Shown here: in pieces, positions 1 through 10,250 of the stretch
Numbering within the stretch: position 1 is the first letter of the stretch
Layout: the number at the start of each line of letters is the position of its first letter
Source: Apostichopus japonicus
Taxonomy: Eukaryota > Echinodermata > Holothuroidea > Aspidochirotida > Stichopodidae
Assembly (NCBI RefSeq): GCF_037975245.1
Contig: NC_092576.1
Location: 15,177,111 to 15,241,110, forward strand
Direction of reading: 5' to 3'
Length of the DNA: 64,000 nucleotides
Made by a program: the position numbers and the translations under genes
Notes under the pieces: generated by a model
The model's database searches: none
Told to the model about the DNA's origin: nothing
The model's input: the letters and a program-made list of their open reading frames with translations, nothing else

Positions 1-2700
1 AGGATTTCATACTTAATATCCTTCAACGAATGAACTATTCAAGTTTTTTACAAGAGTCAATAGTCGTATTAAAAATTGCATTACAATAAGAAATAAAAGT
101 GATTGGAGACATTTGCTTCATAATATTGAAAGCTTTTTGACTTGTTCCTGTGCAGGGTTTTATCATGCTCTCAACATGGAGGTAGGGGCTAAAGTCCGTT
201 TGATTCCTTGGTGATGGCCATGCTTCAGGCAGCAAGCTCCGTTAACCATAAAGTTCTGCTCGTTTCCGAGGGAACATTGAAGGCACTGGAGGGTCAAGGA
301 TATCAGAACATACAAATAGGTTGAAACGGGCATGTGCTAGAATGCTGGGCATTTTGTATACAGAACACCAATAGACTTTCAGGTAGCAGGAACTAACTCC
401 TCGCCTGTCCCTACGGGGAGAAAAGAGGGCATGGGCAGGGCCTTGGGGGTAGTTCCCAAGTGCGCTCAACCATGATTAACTATTTCCCTAGTACCCACCA
501 AGTATGTTATTGATCAATCATTCCATTGTTCAGTTATAATGCATGCAAACTAAAGTGTCACACACAGATATGCCGACCTGACTTCATAGGTTCCATTGCT
601 TTCAACGAGGAAACAAAAAACTATTTCCAATAATTGATATCATCGCTGTCCAGCTATACAGCATGTCCTTCATAGTGTGCACACCAAGGTTGTAACTGAT
701 TTCTTCATAAGGGACCACTTCACAGACAAAGGGGAGGAATGGCGAGTCTGAGGGCTATAATACGGCTATGACAATCTATGGGTACCTATTTAAGTGTTGT
801 TGTTGCATTTGAATGTTATTAGGAGACAGGTTCTTTTGATTTTAAATAGAAAATACACAAGGGCAGAGAAGTGTCTTTTATTTCAGCTACCAGTTATTCA
901 TTAGGTGTATTATACTTCTTTTATTGGTGAATATACCTTTAGACTGCTACAAAACTTCTCTCCCCCTTATTTTGGTGATATATACAATCGTGCGGATGAA
1001 AGTCTCCTGAAAGCCATTTTAACCTACCAATTACAGGACCCAAGGCTAAGAACCATAACTATAGTATCCCCCGCCCCAATACAATGCGCCTGCCTAACAA
1101 CAAGTACAATTTTACTCTATCCAAGCCCAATGTAAAGATGTGGTGACCAAAATAAAGTGTGTTTCAGGAGCATTTGTGTCCAATCTGTTTCTAATTTGAA
1201 ACCTAGAGTTTCAGGTGCACTTTACTGCGGAATGTACCAATTGTTTTCGAAAACTGCCCACCCCTTCCATTTTTCGCTTCACACTTCGCGGGGTTACTTC
1301 CATTGTTACTAACGTTGGCGATACAGTTCACAAACTATACTGAATGAAGATATGAATTATATGATAATAACACCATACACGATACCCACCAACGTATAGG
1401 CCGTAGGCGCCGACATTATCTATATATGTATAATATTTGATTCCAATTAAGAATTAGGGATAATTACTATATACACATAGGCATATATATATTCTCGCAC
1501 TGGACATGATTTTATCAAAAGAATACAACATGTTAATGAGAATACAGTACATCACTTGGTTAAACCATCTGGGTCTTTCCAAAAGAGATACTCCATAAGG
1601 TATGAAACTTAGCAAGACCAAAACATTTCATACGGCAGTTCGATTTTACCTCTTTCACAAAGATCGATAACAACAACCAAATAAGATAGCGCTGGTTAAC
1701 TAAATTCATTATCACCGCGCCAATTGTACTTAATCATCAATCCTCTTCCAAACCTAAGCTATCGTAAGAATCTACAGTCTCGAAGCATAATTCCAGCCAA
1801 ATTGTATCCTCCTTCATCGTCCTAAATCATTTCATTGCGCCTATAATAAGTTCGGTAAGCCAATCTGCTCCTCAAAAAACCCATTATTTTCCGCTGACAA
1901 AAACGTTGTAAAGGAAAGCACCGTGAGCGGAGAATAACGGGACCCTTAATTCTTTCACTTCGTTAGCTCGTTAGCAGTATTAGAAGAGCGTGTAGTTTTT
2001 AATTATTATATTCTGTAGACAGGTTTCTTATTGTTTAACATTTTTAATATGACCATATTTTAATGAAGATATCAACAATGATGGCTCAACAGAGAATTAT
2101 CCAGAAAAAGTGGTTTGATTGTGTCCATGAAGAGTTAGGTCCTGTAGACTTTAGTGAGTCTTTGAAAGAAATTGTCAGCGATGCTTCTGGTTGCAGTAAT
2201 CGATGATGCAAGGTAGCGAAGATGAAACTATTTCCAAAGGAGCCAGAATTACTGTGGCTGAAAGCATGTGCTGATGCTGTTTATCACCCGTCATCGCATC
2301 ACTGGTGCGCAGGGGCTGGGATTTGTTTCAAATATTGTTTCTTCTTCTAAACGTGAACAATTTGCTGTATTATTCCAAGGAGTATTTTTATGTAACTAAA
2401 CGTAACTCCTTCAATGTGTGCTATATGCAAAATGGACACTCTTTTTTTTTTAGGGAAGGAGAGGCAGGAAGGGAAAAGAAAAAGAAGAAAGAGAGAAAAG
2501 GAGAAACAGAGGAAGTAGAAGAAAAACGCCAAGACACCGGGAAGAGAACGAGGAACAGTGACATTAATACAGCGCTGTTGCTTATTATATACACAGGGTA
2601 GCCAGTGACGGATCGAGGATTTCGGAAGGGGCGTGCGTCTTACCCTACCCCATACACCGACAATTCCATTTTTGACGTTTCCGTTTTCCTACATCACTAA
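1..2700. other. Intergenic DNA, no gene recognised
   Basis: I see no convincing coding region here. A 42-codon open frame at 2078-2206 on the plus strand starts with two ATGs and has reasonable codon use, but it has no recognised domain and its splice context is weak. A purine-rich tract lies at about 2450-2540. The stretch at about 2604-2630 (agtgacggatcgaggatttc) looks like a degraded hAT-type transposon end. Confidence 0.5.
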
Positions 2701-2717
2701 TGTATATATATATATAT

Positions 2718-2960
2718 ATCTTATTTCTCTGGTTTTCTCCAATAATAATAATAATATATATATATATATATATTATTAGAGAAAACCAGAGAAATAAGAT
2801 ATGACTCATAATTGACAAATAAGGAGTAAAGTTTTAGAAAATATATTGGAATTTTCGGTCCCCCTGGGACCTTCGTCAGCAATACTTGGCAGTCGAAAGA
2901 AAAGTACAAAGTGTAACGCAATGAAAGTATGATGCTAGTAGTGTAGCAGCATAGCAAACC
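2718..2960 (-). repeat. Snap-back AT repeat and Penelope-like element fragment
   Basis: A 22-base perfect inverted repeat (atcttatttctctggttttctc and its complement) brackets an AATAAT/AT microsatellite at about 2718-2802. Next to it, the minus strand at 2853-2879 reads CTGACGA, then a GGTCCC/GGGACC stem, then GAAA. That resembles a hammerhead ribozyme core, which is known in the terminal repeats of Penelope-like retroelements. No reverse transcriptase is present, so this would be an end fragment only. Confidence 0.35.
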
Positions 2961-2961
2961 T

Positions 2962-3213
2962 ATTGTGCATTTTGTGATACAAGCACCAAATTTTGCACAC
3001 ATGAACATCAACATATTACTAACATTTTTAGATATTGGGCCACTGGGAATTCTCTCTTTATGTCCGCCATATTGGATTTCAAAATGGCCGCCATTTGAAA
3101 TCTACATTTGCGATTATCTCTGGGTCTAATGCTGCTATTTACTTCATTTTGGTGTCTAACTGTATCTTTTTGGGGGCAAGGAATCCAATGGTAACAATCT
3201 GCATTGTGTATTT
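2962..3213 (+). repeat. Left terminal inverted repeat of the Academ-type element
   Basis: About 250 bases that match, with few differences and small indels, the reverse complement of 7063-7316. Shared landmarks in order are the ATTGTGCATTTTG end, a GCACCAAATTT block, ATATTGGGCCACT, and a CCGCCATATTGG...AAAATGGCCGCC block. The CCGCCATATTGG segment (3064-3087) recurs just inside the repeat at 3225-3248. Confidence 0.85.
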
Positions 3214-3505
3214 TTACCAATGGGCCGCCATATTGGATTTCAAAATGGCTGCTTTACATTACATGGCCGCTTCTCGATCTCCCTTTACCTGTTAAGCGCG
3301 CAAGATTTGCGTTCCGGTTTCCGGTGATTTTCAAAAAATCCCAAATCCTACACCGAACACTCCCCAGACCTGGACAATAGCTTGTTTGAAAGAAGACAGA
3401 ATAAGCTTTCATTTGATGTTTTTTTTTAGGGGGGGGGGGTTAGTGCAGGAAAAATTTGTCAAAATTTTCCCCCAATTTTTGTTTACATTAAAAAAATGCT
3501 AAAAA

Positions 3506-6500
3506 ATGCCGAACACCGGCTACGCGTTCAAAAAAATAAGGCACAGTGTTGCACAGGAGACCCCACTTTCAACATACATCGGGATGATGTTGCATGCTCA
3601 TACACGCAAGAAGGAATTGGTCGACAGACTGTCACACCTTGGCCTGAGCATCTCTTATGATAGAGTGCTCCAGCTCTCAGCACAGATGGGCAACAATGTC
3701 TGCCAACAGTTTCACAGAGAACAAGTGGTCTGCCTTCCGAAAATGCGTGGCGAAGTGTTCACAACTCCCGCTGTAGACAACATAGATCACAACCCTAGTG
3801 CAACAACACCAAAAGACTCCTTCCATGGTACCGCTCTCTCCCTCATACAACATCCTTCTTACACTGCTGAAGGAATAAATTCGAGCATCGTCGTTGCTGG
3901 AGATGCACGGTCCAAGACTGTCGCCCCTTTGCCGCACTATTAAACTGATGTACCCCCTGTCACTAGCAGCATCAAGAAGTCGCCTGTCCCAGCTGCTGGA
4001 GTTGTGTCGTTGGCCAGAGGAGACTTCAAACAGCAGACTGATGAAGAATACCAATGGCTAGGCAATGCAAAACAAGTCCTGGAAGACAACACTGGTACAG
4101 TGGACAATGAAAACATATCTTGGGCTGCATTTCATGCCAGCCGACAGCCACCAGATGCTAGAGTCATCTGCCCCACGTTGCTGCTTCCACTCTTCCTGGA
4201 GTGCTCACACTGTGGCCATGATCCGGCATTCAATGGACGTTGTGAAGAAAGCTGTAGAACACCTGAATCCTGGACAGACACCAGTGGTCACCTTGGATCA
4301 GCCACTGTTTGCTTTGGCCAAGCAGATACAGTGGAAGTGGCAAGAGAGTTATGGTGAAGACCACATAGTTGTGATATTTGGTGGTCTCCACATAGAGATG
4401 GCGGCACTGAAATCACAGGGGGACTGGCTGCAAGGGAGTGGTTGGGTGCAAACACTTGTGCAAGCCGAGATTGCGACAGCAGGGACAGCAGACTCATTCC
4501 TGCGAGCATCTCATGTCTTGCGCACAAGAAGAGCACATCAAGTGACTGCAGCAGCACTGTACATCCTGCAACACCATGCCTACAACCACTACTGTCTGGG
4601 AGAAACCAGGGATGCAGAGGACCTTCCTGCGTTTGAAGACTGGTGTCGCCAGAGACGAGACAACATCCCCCAGTTTCGCTATTGGGCAACTGTTCTGGAA
4701 CTAGAACTGTTGGTTCTAGTGTATGTGCGTTCTCTCAGGCAGGGATCGTTGATGATGTACCTCGATGCTCTGACAGAGCTGGTTACCTGGTTCCACGCAC
4801 TAGATCATACCCACTATGCTAGATGGATACCAGTGCACCTGAAGGACATGGCCGAACTCACTACCAAACACCCGGACGTAGCCAAGAAATTCAGTGAAGG
4901 CCATTTCACAGTTCAGAAAACACAGAGGGTGTTCTCTTCAATCCCGATTGACCAGGCACATGAGCAGAATAACGCCTGCATCAAAGGAGACGGTGGCGCA
5001 GTTGGGCTCACTGACAACCCTAGTGCCCTTCGTCGCTGGATGGTTGCGGGACCAGAAGTTGCTAGGGTGATCGAAGAATTCCATGACGGGAACCAATACT
5101 GGAGACGGCAAACAACAGACACACGTCATCATGATCAGACGCCAAGTGTACAGGCATCATTTGTGAAAGATGTTCGCTCTCTCGTCGGTGTCATAGAGGA
5201 GATGGGCAACCCATTAGAGGAGAACAGTCAGGATCTAGTCACACTGGACACAAAGAACATCGCAGGTCCTGCAGCCGTGGAGACCGTGATGAATGCCAAG
5301 AGGATTGGCCAAGAGCAGTTCGAGGCTTTCACCAGAGTGTCTGTTGGACAGAACAAAGGCATTGGACGACCCCATTCGTCGTAACAAGCTGAAGGTGTTC
5401 AGCACTTCCACTCCAAGAAACCAGAGCAACGGTCAGCAACAGTTCGCCTCCGTCAAGAATGACCGTGAACTCTTCGCACGCCTGTACATTAGCTGCCAGA
5501 CGAGGGATGGAAACCTTGAGGAGTTCTTTCGTCACGAGAACCAGGCATGTCCTCCTGCACTGTCTGCTGGTGGAAACCTCTTCACTGTTACCCAGAATGA
5601 TCTCATCACATGCTTGGAAGAAGTCTCCAACGCCAAGACAGAGACTCCTGTCACTACCTGTATAGTGCTTGATGGAGCAGCCATCGTCCAGATGCTGAAG
5701 CCGGCTGCATTAAAGACCTTTGAAGAGTATGCACATCAGATCTTCATCCCATATATATCTACGAAGCTGCAAACAGTGTTACGTTTGGATCTGGTCTGGG
5801 ATACTTACCTTGCTGATTCACTGAAAGGTAGTACATGTGCAAAGCGGGGACAAAGCGTGCGGAGACGTGTGGTGGCCAACGCAGCCATACCAGGAAACTG
5901 GCAGAACTTCCTACGAGTGGAAAGCAACAAGACCGAGTTGTTCAGGTTCCTCTCAGTAGCTCTCATGGAATGGTTTGACCAGGAGGACAAGCAACTCGTC
6001 ATTACTGATAGAGAGGCAGTGCTCAGTAAACCACTACTACCAGATCTGACCTCACTCGCCCCATGTAACCATGAAGAGGCTGACAGTCGGATGTTGCTGC
6101 ATGCATCTCATGCAGCCAAGCATGGACACCATTCAATAGTCATCCGGACTGTAGACACCGATGTTGTGGTTCTGGCAGTGTCCGTGGTACATGAGTTGCA
6201 ACCAGAAGACGAACTATGGCTGGCATTTGGAACAGGCCAAAGATTCTGATACCTAGCAGCACACGAAATAGCAGCTGGACTGGGACGAGAGAAGGCTCGT
6301 GCACTGCCAATGTTCCACGCTCTAACTGGATGCGACACTGTGTCCAGTTTTGCCAGACATGGCAAGAAGACTGCGTGGGCAGTCTGGACGGTACTGCCAG
6401 AACTCACTGAGGGGCTGCTGCTGCTGTCCTTTGCACCACGTGATATACCAAACGATGCAATGTGCATCATCGAGAGGTTCGTGATCCTGTTGTATGATCG

Positions 6501-6910
6501 AACCAGCAAATGCACAGACATTGACACGGCCAGGAGGAAACTCTTCGCAAGGAAGAACGATGTGCAGCTGATCCCTCCAACGAAGGCAGCTTTTAGAGGA
6601 ACATGTCAAGAGGGCAGTGTATCAAGGTGGACATGTGTGGGGTCAGATACTGCTGCCAGCACCAGAGCTCCCTCCACCAACCAACTGGGGTTGGTCAATG
6701 ACTGGAGGACACTACACACCATACTGGACCAGGCTACCTGAGGCAGCTCACAGCTGCATTGAGCTGGTTTCTTGCAAGTGCCAGAAAGGGTGTGTGAGGC
6801 GCTGCAAATGCAAGAAGGCTGCCCTTCAGTGCACAGCCCTCTGTGTGTGTGTGAAGGGGACTGCACATGACGATGAGTCCACAACATACATGTACTTGTG
6901 GCAGTGCTGA
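3506..6910 (+). pseudogene. Academ-type transposase relic (XPG-like nuclease, Cys8 finger)
   Basis: Successive open segments at 3506-3943, 4004-about 4200, 4065-5384, 5293-6249, about 6250-6741 and 6617-6910 read as one protein family common in invertebrate genomes. Breaks are an in-frame TAA at 3941-3943, frameshifts near 4200, 5340-5384 and 6600, and an in-frame TGA at 6247-6249. Nuclease-like motifs are LDGAAIV (about 5668), NHEEADSRM (about 6067), DTDVVVLA (about 6154) and LTGCD (about 6322). Their acidic residues and spacing fit an XPG-I/FEN fold. The C-terminus (6773-6850) has eight cysteines in a CKC...GC...CKC...C...C.C pattern. The N-terminal region is short for this family, so the start at 3506 is only the first ATG of the surviving frame. 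It is not expected to be functional. Confidence 0.75.
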
Positions 6911-6978
6911 ACTTGTTAACATGACACTATTTATGTACACGTATCTTCAGTACCGATATATACCTAGCCTCAGATACC

Positions 6979-7034
6979 AAGTAGGCTGAGGGGGCTGCAG
7001 CCTCTTACCAGGCTGCAGCCCCCTCAGCCTACTT
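6979..7034. repeat. Perfect 25-bp hairpin beside the right TIR
   Basis: The arms 6979-7003 and 7010-7034 are exact reverse complements (starting AAGTAGGCTGAGGGGG), separated by six bases CTTACC. The hairpin lies between the Cys8 region of the relic and the right inverted repeat. It could be a subterminal transposon structure or a small nested fold-back. Confidence 0.9.
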
Positions 7035-7062
7035 ATGAATAGTGCACGGATTGTGCATCGGA

Positions 7063-7316
7063 TTGTGAAATTGGTATCATTGGATTCCTTGCCCCCCCCC
7101 CAAAAAAAAAACATACATTTAGACACCAAAATGAAGTCAATAGCAGCATTTGACCCAGAGATAATCGCAAATGTAGATTTCAAATGGCGGCCATTTTGAA
7201 ATCCAATATGGCGGACATAACGAGAGAATTCCGAGTGGCCCAATATCTGAATATGTTCGCAACATGTTAATATACATGTGTGCCAAATTTGGTGCTTTTA
7301 TCACAAAATGCACAAT
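7063..7316 (-). repeat. Right terminal inverted repeat of the Academ-type element
   Basis: Inverted partner of 2962-3213, differing mainly by point changes and by the length of a C-run/A-run at 7091-7110. It ends ...CACAAAATGCACAAT followed by CCT. Confidence 0.85.
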
Positions 7317-7319
7317 CCT

Positions 7320-8190
7320 TTTGAATATTTGGGCTAAACCGCCCCACTATAGATAAATGTAAGTTGCATTGATGGAATTAGTACCAAATAAACCATGACT
7401 ATACAGGAAGCGGATTAAGGAGCAAAGAACGGATGACATATGCTTGTAGAACTGATAGTTGTTAAGGGGTCCCAAGTCTTTGTTGAGGACGGTGATGTGA
7501 GACTTAAACATATTTTATTCGAAAATTGATTTGGCTAGAAACGATAATGGTCCCAAATAATGTGAACACCATAAAACTTCACAAGCACTGTTTGGGTCAT
7601 AACAAACTTTGGGTCACATATTTTTTCGTGAACCAAATTTTGGTCCCAAAAAATTTGGTCCCAAAAACTGTTGGTCCAAGACAAATTTGGTCACAAAAAT
7701 ATTGGGTTCACAAAACTACTTTTCTTGGTACAAACAAATTTTTGGATAAAAAAAACTGCTCCGAATGTTTTCTTTTTGTCGGAACATAGATACGTCGGAA
7801 CATAGGGATGTCACCATATAATGAACTCAGTTGCCTTTTGAATGTCGAATTCCAAAATTATGTGCGGGGCAAAATAAACTATGAAGTATTTGCGGACATT
7901 TGTACAGGACATTTCGTCCGGCCGAACTATATTTGCTGTGAGGTGGGGTCACAATTTTCAGCAGATAATGTCCGACCGGACTAAATGTGCTGATACAAAG
8001 CCTCCCAGCGGACATTTTGTACAGAGGGACACTGTACTGTCACTACGGTTTTCCTTTCCCTCTATACCTCCATATATGACATAACGACGAATATTTTTAC
8101 ATTAAAATTACTACTTTGTAAGAAATGTTTCGATCAGCAACAAAGATGATAACTCAAAGTTCTATTTGTTATATTTTATATATTGACAAC
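7320..8190. other. Non-coding stretch with a degenerate TTGGTCCCAAA repeat
   Basis: No gene is recognised. Between about 7545 and 7745, variants of the words ggtcccaaa and ttggtc recur every 15-25 bases, suggesting an old short tandem repeat. The rest shows nothing I can name. Confidence 0.5.
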
Positions 8191-8430
8191 CAGGGGCGGA
8201 CTGGGTTTAAAAACCGGTCCGGGCATTTTCACCTAGACCGGCCCATTATTCATTGATATGTTACTTGCATAGTGATTGCCGTCCTTGAGGGGGTCTAAGG
8301 GGGTGTGATCTTTTTTAAGTTAGCGAATGCCTAGATGCAAAATGGTGCGATTTTTCTCAATTTTGTAGGTTACAAAAGTCCTTTGAAAAAGACCCAAATA
8401 TAATTTCCCAGAATTGTACTGCACAAGCAC
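8191..8430. mobile_element. hAT-type transposon end (copy 1)
   Basis: Starts with CAGGGGCGGACTGGG, a typical hAT terminal inverted repeat, and aligns over about 230 bases with the sequence starting at 15638. Shared text includes ctagaccggcccattattca and gaatgcctagatgcaaaat. Only the end is seen; no transposase follows. Confidence 0.65.
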
Positions 8431-10010
8431 AAGTCTGCACAAGCTCACAAACCTTATAGTGAAAATTCAATGTACGATTAATAAAATAATCAAGTTAGTG
8501 GGTTACTCTTAACTGTTAAGGCTACCATCCCAAACATTCCACGTGGGTGTACATTACAGCACAACATTCCCATCTCTTTAGTTAATAGAGAATGAAATCT
8601 GGCGTGTCATTGCAGATTCAGCGTCAGTAACTTGAAGCACAGAACAATTGATGATCAATAATCTAATTTTGTAACCGTTCAGTTTACCACAATAGTAGGA
8701 AAAAACAAATTTTAGTTATGAATTTGTGCTTATAGCGTAACGATATTAGACATCAAACCAATGACACGTAATCACGCCATCTTGACGTCCGTCGATCTCT
8801 AAAACTTCAATCTTTGGTATAGTAGCTTTGTTAACTTCAACACACACGCAATGTCGCATAATGACTAACTACATTATTCCAACTATAACATATTCGTAAT
8901 TTCGAACTTCAGACGAGTGTTCAAGCACATGTTGAGAATATAACGTACAAACAAGCAGAACCTTGTATATTGTAATAATCTAGTGGTATAGTCTCAGTAC
9001 GTGTTTGCCAAATTTAAACTTTGACCTTTCCAGCTAACTGCACTATAAGCTCAGTGAAAATGACACCGTTCTATGCATTTTGCATATCAATATTAATTAT
9101 TATTATTGATTTATCTGTCGTTAAACCTATTCAGCTGAATAAATTCCGTAGATTCTACAAACTTCAATCAAAATTTGCAAGCCCCTACCAACAGATCATG
9201 CGCCAATCAAAAATCTCTCTGTTTTGTTTACGACTGTTAGACCTAGGACTCCTTTCAATTTCGTAGCTAGCCTTTGATAGCTACCTTCTATGGAACAGTA
9301 TCTTTCTTTCGGTCTTACCAATGTCTTGCCAATGTAGCTTGCAAAATTGTGTCATTTCCTTCCATTGCAATGGATAAATAGGTAGTTTCAGACGTTTCAT
9401 CCGTGGAATTGGGTAAACCAAGTGGACGATACGAGTATATATAGGTTACATTTGTGTAATGAACATGCTTCGGTTGCCGTGATTTTACGGTAAATTGTTC
9501 GGCCATAAGGGCAACAGAAAATAAAAGCCTTTCTTTCGATTACGACAGCTTTTCTCTATTAAACCCACCTTGTCGGAGTGCATTTAGAATAAGAAACATT
9601 GAATCTGCCTCGGAAGTTTGATTCCGAAATTCATCAGCAAACACGTTTTGAGACTTTAATTATTAAAAAAGCCATGACATGAAAAATCCAACTAATCGAG
9701 AGCAACTTTCTCTGAATCTATGAGAAACTCTATGTTCAAAACTATCCTCATCACCTTCAAAACTTCAAGGACTAATTAAACTTTTAATAATCGCATCCGA
9801 AAACAGACCTCTGAAAATGCGATTTCAAAACAAGACAACGATGACTTCATGTTAGGAACACAAGTGCCAAGCCCAGGCATGTACCGGATGCGCGACGATC
9901 ATACGCCCACATAAACGCACATTTACACCGAGAGAACAACCACTGTATTATGCTATATCGTTAGAAATTTCAAGTTTGTTTTACAACATGTTGTAAAATA
10001 TCCGAGAGAA
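8431..10010. other. Non-coding DNA, nothing recognised
   Basis: Short open frames (for example 9021-9266 and 9315-9506) have no domain, no splice context and AT-driven composition. I see no gene or clear repeat. Confidence 0.5.
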
Positions 10011-10250
10011 ATGCCGGTCCGTTGTGATGTGGGGGGCTGCAGAAATGTCATAACCCATGCAATTAGCCTTCATCGATGGCAGAAGGACAAAAAAAGGCGA
10101 TTATGACCAAGTTAGTGCAGAACACCAGCGCCGATTTCACTGGGCCTAGCCAAGTATACAGCTCCGTATGTAGCGAACTCTTCACGAAAGCATACTACGA
10201 CCCCTCCTTTTCTTATGAAATAAAACAAATGGGCTTTAACGGTTCGACAT
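10011..10250 (+). pseudogene. THAP-domain zinc finger relic
   Basis: The ATG at 10011 opens MPVRCDVGGCRN, matching the first two zinc ligands and N-terminus of THAP domains. The frame stops near 10104, and another frame continues with NTSADFTGPSQ and VCSELF. These align with the THAP pattern of a conserved 'DFTGP'-like loop followed by C-x-x-H. The histidine position appears to be leucine here, and a frameshift separates the halves. THAP domains bind DNA and occur in P-element-like transposases and derived host genes, so this is probably a transposon remnant. Confidence 0.6.

Larger units (their letters stand above)
2962..7316 (+). mobile_element. Degenerate Academ-type DNA transposon
   Basis: About 4.36 kb bounded by long inverted repeats that both begin ATTGTGCATTTTGTGATA. 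The three bases CCT precede the left end (2959-2961) and follow the right end (7317-7319), so a 3-bp target-site duplication is likely. The interior encodes a broken protein with an XPG/FEN-like nuclease pattern and a C-terminal eight-cysteine finger. As I recall the family, XPG nuclease, Cys8 finger and 3-4 bp duplications define the Academ superfamily. At least two in-frame stops and three frameshifts mean this copy cannot make its own transposase. The N-terminal part of the protein also seems missing. Confidence 0.75.

Noticed and set aside
2078-2206. Small plus-strand open frame as a gene
   Set aside because: Only 42 codons, no domain, no supporting splice sites or polyadenylation signal; kept only as a remark.
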